The notes: generated from the letters alone by a model not told the origin. A DNA stretch of 13,424 nt from a bacterium (GCA_027364665.1 DAHXOW010000052.1:1-13424), one strand, 5' to 3'; shown: positions 1-6,489, numbered from the stretch's first letter. Translations and numbers: made by a program.

Positions 1-1
1 A

Positions 2-562
2 TATATTTTTACGCATAAAAAAAGTATCGTCGCTCAACGTGAATTGGGTCAGGATACTAACTCCTTCGGACGCGCTCTACGGGCCGCACTGCGTGAAGAC
101 CCGGATGTAGTGCTGATCGGTGAAATGCGCGATCTGGAAACCATCGAGGCGGCTTTGACGATCGCTGAGACGGGGCATCTGGTTTTGACCACTTTACATA
201 CCAATTCGGCGTCCCAGACTGCCGACCGTATTATCGACGTCTTTCCGCCTCATCAGCAAGATCAGGTTAGAGCTCAATTGGCCAACGTTCTTTTGGGGGT
301 TGTCTCGCAGAGGTTGCTTCCGAAGATCGGCGGAGGTCGGGTGGTGGCTGCCGAGTTGATGGTTGCAAACGCCGCGGTTAAGAATACGATCCGTGAAGGA
401 AAAACCCATCAGTTGCCGAACATTATTCAAACCAGTGCCGCCGAAGGAATGATCAGTTTGGATAAGGTATTAGCGGAATTGGTAAGTAAAGGGGAAATCA
501 CCATAGATGACGCATTGGTCTGGTCACTTGATCCAAAAGCTTTAAAGATGATGGTTTATTAA
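2..562 (+). CDS. pilT: Type IV pilus retraction ATPase PilT, C-terminal part (5' end cut by window)
   Basis: This is the C-terminal half of the hexameric motor ATPase that depolymerises type IV pili at the inner face of the membrane. The reading frame is open from base 2, so the gene begins before the window; the TTG at 44 is internal. The visible part begins just after the expected Asp-box region and contains the stretch REDPDVVLIGEMRD (Walker B region), the His box GHLVLTTLHT, and then AVKNTIREGK. The last corresponds to the AIRNLIRE motif that separates PilT from the extension ATPase PilB. The protein ends with the usual short helical tail. The Walker A motif lies outside the window. The next gene, pilC, starts 32 bases later and is probably co-transcribed. 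Retraction rather than assembly is inferred from the AIRNLIRE-like motif; confidence is high. Confidence 0.93.
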   Translation, partial: YIFTHKKSIVAQRELGQDTNSFGRALRAALREDPDVVLIGEMRDLETIEAALTIAETGHLVLTTLHTNSASQTADRIIDVFPPHQQDQVRAQLANVLLGVVSQRLLPKIGGGRVVAAELMVANAAVKNTIREGKTHQLPNIIQTSAAEGMISLDKVLAELVSKGEITIDDALVWSLDPKALKMMVY

Positions 563-594
563 GTTCGGGACAATTATATAAAGATAAAGAAACC

Positions 595-1800
595 ATGGGC
601 AAATTTACCTACGAAGCACACAACGAGCAAGGTCAATTAGTTAAAGGCGAGGTTCAAGCGGCCAATGAAACAGCCGCCGAGCAGGTTTTAAACCGTAATA
701 AATTAGTAGTAACCAGACTGGATGCGGTTGAAAGTCCTCTGTCTGCCTTAAATATTCTGAATCGGGTAAGCGGTAAGGCTCGAGCCCAGTTTGCCAGGCA
801 ATTGGCGACAATGATCGATGCCGGATTACCTTTGGTACAAGCGTTGAATATTATTTACGTCCAAACCAAGGACGGAATGCCGATGAAAAAGGTGATTTCG
901 TCGGTGATTAAGGATGTGGAGAGCGGCTATAGTTTTTCCACCGCTCTTGCCAGGCATCCGAGGGTTTTTGACAGGATATTTATCTCTATCGCAAAATCGG
1001 GTGAGGCAACCGGAAAATTGGATAAAGTGCTGTTGGAATTAGCTGACCAACTTGAAAAAGACGTTTCTTTCAACGGTAAAATTCGTGGGGCGATGGCATA
1101 TCCTTTATTTGTTATTTCGGCGATGATCGGTGTGGCTATTTTAATGATGATTGAAGTTATTCCGACTATTAAAGGAGTTTTTGCCTCTGCCAACGCTCAA
1201 TTGCCTTGGGCGACTTTAGCTTTAATCGCTATCTCCGATTTCATGGTCAAATATTGGTATTGGACAATCTTGGGGTTGGTGGTGGTTATTGCCGGTGGTA
1301 AAGTCTGGTTTATGACGGAACAGGGTAAAGAAGTAAAAGATTGGATTTCTATTAAAGCGCCGATTATTTCATCCACCTCGGTCAGTATCAATATGGCCAG
1401 ATTGACCAGAATGCTCGGACTGCTTGTCGGTTCGGGTATTCCGATTCTGGAGGCGTTACAGATTGTTTCCGATGCGATGAATAACGGTATTTACCGAAAA
1501 GGTTTGGAAGAGGTCAGGGGACAGGTGGAGCGCGGCGTTCCGATGAGCGTGCCCTTAATGAAGAATACTAATTTCCCGATTGTGTTCGGACAAATGGTTG
1601 CGGTTGGAGAACAAACCGGTCGGGTAGATACTATGTTGGACAATTTAGCCAGATATTATTCGGAAGACGCTGACAATAAATTAAAGAGCATCTCTTCCTT
1701 AATCGAGCCGTTGGTAATGGTGATTTTAGGTGTCGGTGTGGCCATTTTGATTTTTGCCATTTTCGTGCCTATTTACAGCTTGTCTACCATTAGTCAATAA
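595..1800 (+). CDS. pilC: Type IV pilus inner-membrane platform protein PilC
   Basis: Platform protein (GspF/PilC family) that sits in the cytoplasmic membrane, couples to the PilB/PilT motors and moves pilin subunits into or out of the fibre. The 401 residues match the family length. The N-terminus (1-50) is the usual small domain with a K-G-E-V motif. Two T2SF domains follow: the first begins at about residue 64 (FARQLATMIDAGLPLVQAL), the second at about 267 (ARLTRMLGLLVGSGIPILEAL). Each carries the F/Y-x-x-GE-x-TG-x-L/V-D element (SGEATGKLD at 135-143, VGEQTGRVD at 337-345). Membrane segments are visible at about 169-190, 222-240 and 371-393. The ATG at 595 gives the family N-terminus; the ribosome site upstream is only a weak purine run. 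A 197-base gap follows before the major pilin. Confidence 0.95.
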   Translation: MGKFTYEAHNEQGQLVKGEVQAANETAAEQVLNRNKLVVTRLDAVESPLSALNILNRVSGKARAQFARQLATMIDAGLPLVQALNIIYVQTKDGMPMKKVISSVIKDVESGYSFSTALARHPRVFDRIFISIAKSGEATGKLDKVLLELADQLEKDVSFNGKIRGAMAYPLFVISAMIGVAILMMIEVIPTIKGVFASANAQLPWATLALIAISDFMVKYWYWTILGLVVVIAGGKVWFMTEQGKEVKDWISIKAPIISSTSVSINMARLTRMLGLLVGSGIPILEALQIVSDAMNNGIYRKGLEEVRGQVERGVPMSVPLMKNTNFPIVFGQMVAVGEQTGRVDTMLDNLARYYSEDADNKLKSISSLIEPLVMVILGVGVAILIFAIFVPIYSLSTISQ

Positions 1801-1811
1801 GTGACGTTTTT

Positions 1812-1840
1812 TTGCTTTGTTTATGCATGACGTGTATCAT
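1812..1840 (+). promoter_or_regulatory. Possible promoter for the major pilin transcript
   Basis: TTGCTT (1812-1817) and TATCAT (1835-1840) are separated by 17 bases, giving a -10 with 5 of 6 consensus bases and a poor -35 (3 of 6). If used, the pilin mRNA would have a leader of about 150 bases containing the short ORF and palindrome described below. TATACT at 1928-1933 is an alternative -10 closer to the gene but lacks a -35. This is a weak call. Confidence 0.25.
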
Positions 1841-1854
1841 GAATGCTGATGCCG

Positions 1855-1869
1855 TTATCCTGTGGATAA
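1855..1869 (+). promoter_or_regulatory. Palindrome containing a perfect DnaA-box 9-mer upstream of the pilin
   Basis: TTATCC-TGT-GGATAA is a perfect 6-base inverted repeat with a 3-base centre. Its right part, TGTGGATAA (1861-1869), is the exact complement of the bacterial DnaA box TTATCCACA. It lies in the non-coding gap between pilC and the major pilin, 23 bases before a strong Shine-Dalgarno sequence. The inverted repeat is seen directly; whether DnaA or another dimeric regulator binds it is inference, and a single 9-mer match in a window this size can occur by chance. Confidence 0.3.
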
Positions 1870-1893
1870 TTTCCCAAAGGAGGGGTCGATACG

Positions 1894-1935
1894 GTGTTTT
1901 TAGAACATATTTCGGTATTTAGAAGATTATACTAA
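1894..1935 (+). CDS. Possible 13-codon leader ORF upstream of the major pilin
   Basis: A very strong ribosome binding site, AAAGGAGG (1876-1883), stands in the middle of the pilC-pilin gap, where no gene of normal size begins. Ten bases after it a GTG opens an ORF reading VFLEHISVFRRLY (first residue Met if used as start) and ending at TAA 1933-1935. Just downstream lie a small hairpin and a T8 run, and then the pilin's own Shine-Dalgarno. The arrangement resembles a translated leader that could tune pilin expression. There is no homology evidence, the peptide has no obvious amino-acid bias, and the strong Shine-Dalgarno could be a remnant of a lost gene. Confidence 0.25.
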   Translation: MFLEHISVFRRLY

Positions 1936-1942
1936 ATTACCG

Positions 1943-1970
1943 ACGAAAATTATTCGTTATTATTTTTTTT
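1943..1970 (+). terminator. Weak hairpin followed by T8 (attenuator-like) in the pilin leader
   Basis: ACGAA (1943-1947) and TTCGT (1953-1957) form a 5-base-pair stem with a 5-base loop, followed by an almost pure T/A stretch ending in eight T (1963-1970). The stem is too weak to be a convincing terminator alone. Its place between the leader ORF and the pilin Shine-Dalgarno is what makes it notable. Confidence 0.2.
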
Positions 1971-1983
1971 AAATTATTATTTT

Positions 1984-1990
1984 AAGGAGG
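1984..1990 (+). promoter_or_regulatory. Strong Shine-Dalgarno of the major pilin gene
   Basis: AAGGAGG, seven bases before the ATG at 1998, is complementary to the 3' end of 16S rRNA over its full length. It is the best-spaced consensus site in the window, as expected for a structural protein made in large amounts, and it fixes the pilin start. Confidence 0.85.
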
Positions 1991-1997
1991 ATTTAAA

Positions 1998-2525
1998 ATG
2001 AGAAGACGAGGTTTTACTTTAATTGAGTTGCTGGTCGTTATCGCCATTATTGGTATCTTGGCGGCAATCGCTTTGAACGCTACCAATACTGCTCGACAAC
2101 GTGCTGTTGACGCATCTAACAAGTCTAATGCTCAAACCCTGGTAACTTCATGGGTGACGTATTCTTCTGATAATTCAGCGTTTTATACACCACCAGCAGC
2201 AGCGGTCACTACTTTTTCTGATACGGAGACTTCTGCCCTGGTTTCGCAACTAGAAAGTACCAATAATTTGAGGAGTGACTTTAGCACAGGTACGGCCCCA
2301 AATGATATCAATATTGGGTATAATGGCAATGGAACAGGGTCTAGCGCTAGCTCTCCTGTGTTTAATTCCACTTCGATAGGCGCCGCGGTGCAGTTAATTG
2401 TTAAGGCTGCTGCAGCACCCTCTACTGGTATTTACGTCGGTGGATCTAGCCCAACACCTATTACCAATACGCCATTTTCAATACCAACATCGACCGCTTC
2501 ATGGTTTGTGCAAATTCAACAGTAA
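1998..2525 (+). CDS. Type IV major pilin (prepilin)
   Basis: Prepilin with a textbook class III signal: MRRRG then FTLIELLVVIAIIGIL. PilD would cut between Gly5 and Phe6 and methylate the new N-terminal Phe; Glu5 of the mature protein, needed for subunit docking, is present. The hydrophobic helix runs to about residue 27 and continues into an amphipathic segment (NTARQRAVDASNKSNAQT). The remaining globular part is rich in Ser, Thr, Asn and Ala and contains no cysteine, so it lacks the usual C-terminal disulfide loop. The 175-residue length fits a major pilin. The strong ribosome site, the own terminator and the separate upstream gap all suggest it is the abundant fibre subunit; the assignment as major rather than minor pilin rests on these signals. 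A gene symbol such as pilA would fit by role only. Confidence 0.92.
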   Translation: MRRRGFTLIELLVVIAIIGILAAIALNATNTARQRAVDASNKSNAQTLVTSWVTYSSDNSAFYTPPAAAVTTFSDTETSALVSQLESTNNLRSDFSTGTAPNDINIGYNGNGTGSSASSPVFNSTSIGAAVQLIVKAAAAPSTGIYVGGSSPTPITNTPFSIPTSTASWFVQIQQ

Positions 2526-2562
2526 CATTGGTTGATTTTGCTGATTTGGTTTTATAGGTACG

Positions 2563-2596
2563 GACCACCTTCACAATAGAAGGTGGTCTTGTTTTT
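2563..2596 (+). terminator. Strong rho-independent terminator after the major pilin gene
   Basis: GACCACCTTC (2563-2572) and GAAGGTGGTC (2579-2588) form a perfect 10-base-pair stem with a 6-base loop (ACAATA), followed by TTGTTTTT. It sits 37 bases after the pilin stop and separates the pilin transcript from pilD. An upstream in-frame start for pilD at 2583 would lie inside this stem, which argues against it. Confidence 0.92.
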
Positions 2597-2636
2597 GTGC
2601 TTCGATTTTGTAGGAATTTTGTTAGACTGGATATAT

Positions 2637-3413
2637 ATGAGATTAGATAATGCGATTATCGCAGGAGTGTTCGGGCTGTTTTTCGGATCGTTTTTAAATG
2701 TGGTTGATTTGAGATTCGGGCATTGGAAAAGTATCGCGCTTAGTCGGTCGGCCTGTCCAAAATGTCATCATGTTTTAGCCTGGTACGATTTAGTACCTTT
2801 GTTCAGTTTTATTTTTTTACGAGGAAAATGCAGATATTGTCATCACTCAATTTCGTGGCAATATCCTTTAATTGAGTTGTCTTCCGGGGTGATAGTTTTC
2901 TCTTTATGGTGGAGTATTAACCCCGGTGATTGGCTTGGGATAATCAAGGCTGTTTTAGCCATTTTGTTAGGTGAAGTCATGCTCTTAATGTCTCTCCAGG
3001 ATTGGAAGGAAATGCTGGTTCATGATGTTTTGTTTGCTTCCGCTTTAATAATTGGGTTATTGATCTGGCTAGTTAACGGCTGGTCTTTGATAACGGTTTT
3101 GTTGTCATTAGCCGTGACAGCTTTGCCTCTGGCGGTGCTTGCGCTGATTTCCAAGGAACGCTGGATGGGTTGGGGAGATGTTTTAATTGCTCTGGCAGTT
3201 GGCTTACAGCTTGTGTATCCACTAGGATTTATCTGGTTTTATCTGGCTTTTTTTACCGGAGCAGGAATAGGTGTTATTCTGATATTACTTGGTTTGAAGA
3301 GGGGAAAAGACCCCGTGCCTTTTATTCCGATTCTGCTGCTTAGCTACCTGATTACTAGTGTTTGGGGGCAAGCGATTCTGAATCGCTACTTATACATTAG
3401 CGGATTTCGTTAA
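2637..3413 (+). CDS. pilD: Type IV prepilin peptidase / N-methyltransferase PilD
   Basis: Membrane aspartyl protease (A24 family) that removes prepilin leaders and methylates the new N-terminus. With the ATG at 2637 the protein has 258 residues and begins MRLDNAIIAG, then FGLFFGSFLNVVDLR, the conserved start of the family. The cytoplasmic zinc-type domain has both cysteine pairs, C40-x2-C43 and C65-x2-C68, with LAWYDLVPLFS between them. The catalytic aspartates are D122 (SLQDWK) and D181 (GWGDVL, matching the GxGD motif). The second is followed by hydrophobic helices and a PVPFIP motif. About seven to eight membrane segments are visible. No Shine-Dalgarno precedes the ATG, and a TATATA lies directly against it, so the promoter and start are the least certain part. 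The earlier in-frame GTG at 2583 lies in the terminator stem. It should process all four prepilins in this window. Confidence 0.93.
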   Translation: MRLDNAIIAGVFGLFFGSFLNVVDLRFGHWKSIALSRSACPKCHHVLAWYDLVPLFSFIFLRGKCRYCHHSISWQYPLIELSSGVIVFSLWWSINPGDWLGIIKAVLAILLGEVMLLMSLQDWKEMLVHDVLFASALIIGLLIWLVNGWSLITVLLSLAVTALPLAVLALISKERWMGWGDVLIALAVGLQLVYPLGFIWFYLAFFTGAGIGVILILLGLKRGKDPVPFIPILLLSYLITSVWGQAILNRYLYISGFR

Positions 3414-3426
3414 TTGTTAGCCGATG

Positions 3427-3435
3427 TGGTAGAAT
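3427..3435 (+). promoter_or_regulatory. Extended -10 promoter element before the minor pilin genes
   Basis: TGG-TAGAAT is an extended -10 (TGn plus 5 of 6 TATAAT bases). Transcription would start about seven bases later, at or next to the ATG at 3443, which opens only a 12-codon frame (MIRGAYYIKTWR). The minor pilin frame proper starts further on, so the location of this promoter bears on the start-codon puzzle of the next gene. No good -35 is visible. Confidence 0.45.
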
Positions 3436-3458
3436 AAATTTGATGATTAGAGGGGCGT

Positions 3459-4337
3459 ATTACATCAAAACATGGCGATAAAAAACACGCATTTAGTCTG
3501 ATTGAGCTGTTGGTAACGATTGCCATAATGGCGTTGTTGACGGTGGCTGTTTTGCCGATGCTTGGAAGTTATAATCAACACGATCAGACTATGGCTGATG
3601 CGCAAATGGTTGGCGACCTATTGGATCAAGTCAGGTCTTACGCGGTTAATCCCGAGCCCCAATTGTGTCCGGCCATAAATGGTGTACAACAAACATACAA
3701 CATCAACGAATATGCTTTGTTTATTCCATCCGACCCTGGTTCGGGTGGCGCCAATTTTACCAGTCCTCCGGATCCGAATAATAGTGGTAACATTACTTAT
3801 CAGTGCGGTATTTACAACCAGCCGACTGCTTTGACAACCAATGAATATGCGGTTGAAGCAATTTATTTTGATACAAGCACCAGTACGCGTTACACATTGG
3901 GAGTTGTAAGTATCGGACATTTGTCCAATGCGTCAGTGTTTGATTCCCCCGGGCCCAGTAATTTGCAAAGTAGCAATCCCAGAGCGACTTTAATCGGTTG
4001 GCAATCGCCGAGTGGTATATTTGATCCTGATCAGTGCACGACATATTCCCATATTTCTCCATATAATTATTTTGTTCAAGGCATACCTTTTTTTCTTTGT
4101 GTTGGTGGTACTACTACATCATACGAGCCAAATGCTTCCATTAACGAAATTATTACGGAAAACACGGTTTATTCGCTGATAACCGGCGGCTTGGCAGACG
4201 GGCAATATATGGTCATTTCGGTTGGTTCCAGCGCGTCTCAAAGTGCTTATCGGGTTCCGATTGTTATTAATATGACAACTGGAGTAACGGTTGGGATCGG
4301 CAAATTACCGGATGGTTTTCAAATCTTGTCTGGTTAA
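3459..4337 (+). CDS. Minor pilin / pseudopilin, GspH-like (start codon uncertain, possible frameshift)
   Basis: The frame encodes a prepilin whose signal KKHA|FSLIELLVTIAIMALL lies at 3480-3539, with Glu5 of the mature protein present. The body is about 275 residues with four cysteines (QLCP, YQCG, DQCT, FLCV). The oddity is the start. Upstream in this frame there is a TGA at 3444 and no ATG, GTG or TTG before the TTG at 3510, which lies inside the signal helix and would destroy it. I place the start at ATT 3459 (rare start) because GAGG at 3450-3453 is correctly spaced, giving the leader MTSKHGDKKHA. The alternative is ATG 3472 in another frame, joined by a -1 shift or a missing A at the A AAA AAC run (3480-3486), giving MAIKKHA. 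A third is ATG 3443 with a one-base shift. It probably acts with the next two genes as a fibre-priming complex. Confidence 0.8.
   Translation: MTSKHGDKKHAFSLIELLVTIAIMALLTVAVLPMLGSYNQHDQTMADAQMVGDLLDQVRSYAVNPEPQLCPAINGVQQTYNINEYALFIPSDPGSGGANFTSPPDPNNSGNITYQCGIYNQPTALTTNEYAVEAIYFDTSTSTRYTLGVVSIGHLSNASVFDSPGPSNLQSSNPRATLIGWQSPSGIFDPDQCTTYSHISPYNYFVQGIPFFLCVGGTTTSYEPNASINEIITENTVYSLITGGLADGQYMVISVGSSASQSAYRVPIVINMTTGVTVGIGKLPDGFQILSG
3480..3486 (+). other. Slippery heptamer A AAA AAC at the minor pilin start
   Basis: In the frame of ATG 3472 (ATG GCG ATA AAA AAC) the bases read A AAA AAC, the X XXY YYZ pattern used for -1 ribosomal frameshifting. A -1 shift here enters exactly the prepilin frame and would yield MAIKKHA followed by FSLIELL. 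Without a shift the frame ends at TGA 3499-3501 after nine codons. Six A bases in a row also make it a natural place for a sequencing or assembly indel, or for RNA polymerase slippage. Confidence 0.4.
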
Positions 4338-4357
4338 TATTTAACAACAATACTCGG

Positions 4358-4363
4358 TATATT
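4358..4363 (+). promoter_or_regulatory. Possible -10 element of the PilV-like gene
   Basis: TATATT (5 of 6 consensus bases) ends eight bases before the ATG at 4372, a spacing that would put the transcript start on or next to the start codon. There is no Shine-Dalgarno before this ATG, which fits a leaderless message. No well-spaced -35 is present, and the preceding gene ends only 34 bases upstream, so read-through is the alternative. Confidence 0.3.
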
Positions 4364-4371
4364 AACGCAAA

Positions 4372-5577
4372 ATGAATAAATCAAAACAACACACAATCAT
4401 TGTCCAACGTAAAGCCTTCGGATTAATCGAGGTGCTTATTGCCGGTGTTTTGGTCATTGTTTTAGCCGGGGCAACAATCAGTTTACGGCAAAGGGCGTCT
4501 CAGCAGACGATTTTTATTAGTGATCAGGCCGAGGCTTCTATGTTATCCAGGGAGGGAATGGAAGCGGTAAAATCAATCAGGGATAACAATTATCAACAGG
4601 TAATTGATCAAGGGGTGAGTTCTTCAACCACTAACCCCCCAACGATCACGCAATCTGTGGTAAAAGCCCCTTGGAACTGTGACATTACTTTATTGCCTAC
4701 ACTGATTAGTGTTCAAGCTTATAATAATGAAACCAACAGCAACATAAATGCTTTCACGATGACGGCATGCGATACCAGGCCGTATGAGAATAGTACCGGT
4801 AATTCAAGCACTTGGGATAGCACGGCTAATACGAATGAAAATTGGGGTAATTTTGATCAGTATTACGGTTACAACAATGCCGCCAATCCGATGCAGCATA
4901 TTGTGTCCGAGAACCCGACCATGGAATTGGTTAAGGGTATGGATTGGGGACTGTCTTTTAGAGACCCGACAAACAAGGGTGTTGAACCACAATATGCTTG
5001 GTCACTTTCTTCTCCATATGTTGGCGGATTTCCTTCCTTTGATGCCGGTGCTCCGGATCCAACCAATCAAGACAATCCAAATAATTCATGGCTGGCTGCA
5101 GGGGCAGACGGGTGTATGGGCATAGAGAGGATTTGGGTTCCGTTAGGATCCACCCTGTCCGCTTCGAGTACCCCGGTTAAAGAAAATAACGCTAATTACC
5201 AGTTGTGGAGCTTTACGCCGACGTCCGGCAATGCTACGTGGTCTCAGGATAATAGCGTCGCGAATTTTGGCATTACTCCCGGTACCACTTACGATGGCAC
5301 TTTTAATGGTTGGAACACCTGCCAAGATGATCCGCCGGCTGGTTATGAGGAGTTCAGAAGACAGGTTATTACGAACGAAATAACTAATATTTCTGGTGAT
5401 GCGCTTGCCAGTTATCCGGCAGACTGGAATGATAATGGTCAAATAAATATTCCAGGCCTAGCAAGAATCATGGTTAGAACAAGCTGGAATGATTCCGGCT
5501 GGCAAAACCGTTATAATAATATCAACGCGGTTTTGTTAGTAACATATTTGAGCAACTGGAGATCTTTGATAAATTAA
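4372..5577 (+). CDS. Large PilV-like minor pilin
   Basis: A 401-residue prepilin. The leader MNKSKQHTIIVQRKA is followed by FGLIEVLIAGVLVIVLAGAT; the residue before the cut is Ala rather than Gly and mature Glu5 is present. The segment SMLSREGMEAVKSIRDNN (about residues 62-79) is the motif typical of PilV-type minor pilins. After residue 90 there is a long globular region, far larger than a usual minor pilin, rich in Asn, Ser, Thr and Trp (14 Trp) with four cysteines (NCDI, ACDT, GCMG, TCQD). Such a bulky domain is compatible with a tip protein or adhesin; this is inference, since I recognise no named domain there. The next pilin gene starts 12 bases after its stop, so the two are surely co-transcribed. 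The start is fixed by the signal sequence. Confidence 0.88.
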   Translation: MNKSKQHTIIVQRKAFGLIEVLIAGVLVIVLAGATISLRQRASQQTIFISDQAEASMLSREGMEAVKSIRDNNYQQVIDQGVSSSTTNPPTITQSVVKAPWNCDITLLPTLISVQAYNNETNSNINAFTMTACDTRPYENSTGNSSTWDSTANTNENWGNFDQYYGYNNAANPMQHIVSENPTMELVKGMDWGLSFRDPTNKGVEPQYAWSLSSPYVGGFPSFDAGAPDPTNQDNPNNSWLAAGADGCMGIERIWVPLGSTLSASSTPVKENNANYQLWSFTPTSGNATWSQDNSVANFGITPGTTYDGTFNGWNTCQDDPPAGYEEFRRQVITNEITNISGDALASYPADWNDNGQINIPGLARIMVRTSWNDSGWQNRYNNINAVLLVTYLSNWRSLIN

Positions 5578-5589
5578 AGATTTTTATTT

Positions 5590-6489
5590 ATGAAACAAAT
5601 ATTTGCGACAAAAAGAGGATACAGTTTAATCGAAGTTCTGATTGCCGCCGCAATCTTTGCCGGAATCGTTACTTTAACGATAGGCTCATTTTCGCAAACG
5701 CTAAATTTTAATAGTTCCGTTGACCAGGCTTCTACTTTACGACAGACTGCAAGCGTTACAATGGATTATTTAATTCGCGCAGTGCAAAGGGCTGAAACCC
5801 AATCAATATTTGCTTACAACGGCAATGGAACAACCGATCCGACTAGCGTATGTGTTTTTACCTACGCTGATCATACCGCTACTTCTTGTCCTGCGTATCC
5901 GTATTATGGTTACGGGTACGTTTTAATCGATGGAGTTAATGCGAATAATCAGTTTATTTTTGCTGATCCGGCGATCGCGAGACCTAATTCGGGTATTTTG
6001 ATACCCGTTGTTCCAATTCAGACTCCCATTTATAGCAATGAATGGATTGAGATTTTGCCTACGGGCAGCGTTCCTGGTTCGGCGGTTATGAGAATCGGTT
6101 ATTTTCTTGACAATAATGGTAATAAGCTTCAGCCAGGAATAGTCGGTTCCCCGAGCAATTTTAATCAAATTTCTAGCGTTAGCGGCTTAGCTATCAACGT
6201 ACAATGGTTACCGAGCGGAGTGAACATTGCCTCGCTGACTTTTTTTGGTAACGATCCGCAATCCATTAACTTCACTCAAAGCGGGAGCGGTGGTGCATCA
6301 GGGACGCTGCCAAATATGGCGTACAATGGTTCTGTCTCTCAACCTTATTTGACCGTGACCATTCAGCTTTATCTAACTTCCAATTCGGGGACAATCTATA
6401 CTTACCAGACAACTTTGGCAAATAATAATTACCAGATAACATTTCCTTCGTGTACATTCCAAAACGGCCCCGGTGGAAACTGTACATAA
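5590..6489 (+). CDS. PilW/PulJ-like minor pilin
   Basis: A 299-residue prepilin with the leader MKQIFATKRG and then YSLIEVLIAAAIFAGIVTLTIGS; cleavage is after Gly10, the first mature residue would be N-methyl-Tyr, and Glu5 is present. The helix is followed by TLRQTASVTMDYLIRAVQRAET, resembling the amphipathic helix of PilW/PulJ-type minor pilins. The rest is a beta-rich, Asn/Ser/Tyr-rich globular domain with four cysteines, two at SVCVF and TSCPA and two close to the C-terminus (PSCTF, GNCT). It is the last gene of the pilus run, 12 bases behind the PilV-like gene, and is followed by a strong terminator. The ribosome site is weak (AAAGA about 10 bases upstream), so it may rely on coupling to its neighbour. 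Family assignment rests on the N-terminus and gene order. Confidence 0.87.
   Translation: MKQIFATKRGYSLIEVLIAAAIFAGIVTLTIGSFSQTLNFNSSVDQASTLRQTASVTMDYLIRAVQRAETQSIFAYNGNGTTDPTSVCVFTYADHTATSCPAYPYYGYGYVLIDGVNANNQFIFADPAIARPNSGILIPVVPIQTPIYSNEWIEILPTGSVPGSAVMRIGYFLDNNGNKLQPGIVGSPSNFNQISSVSGLAINVQWLPSGVNIASLTFFGNDPQSINFTQSGSGGASGTLPNMAYNGSVSQPYLTVTIQLYLTSNSGTIYTYQTTLANNNYQITFPSCTFQNGPGGNCT

Noticed and set aside
1826..1841. Short inverted repeat CATGA/TCATG after pilC as a terminator
   Set aside because: Only five base pairs, no T run after it; it overlaps a possible promoter. Not a credible terminator.
2583..2636. Upstream GTG start for pilD adding 18 residues
   Set aside because: It lies in the right arm of the pilin terminator, and the added residues precede the family's normal N-terminus.
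3443..3481. ATG 3443 ORF MIRGAYYIKTWR as a separate leader gene
   Set aside because: It is seven bases after an extended -10, so it may be at the mRNA end, but 12 codons without a Shine-Dalgarno is too little to list as a gene; kept as one option for the minor pilin start.
4784..5125. 113-codon plus-strand frame inside the PilV-like gene
   Set aside because: Out-of-frame shadow with no ribosome site; composition does not resemble a protein and the host frame is clearly the coding one.
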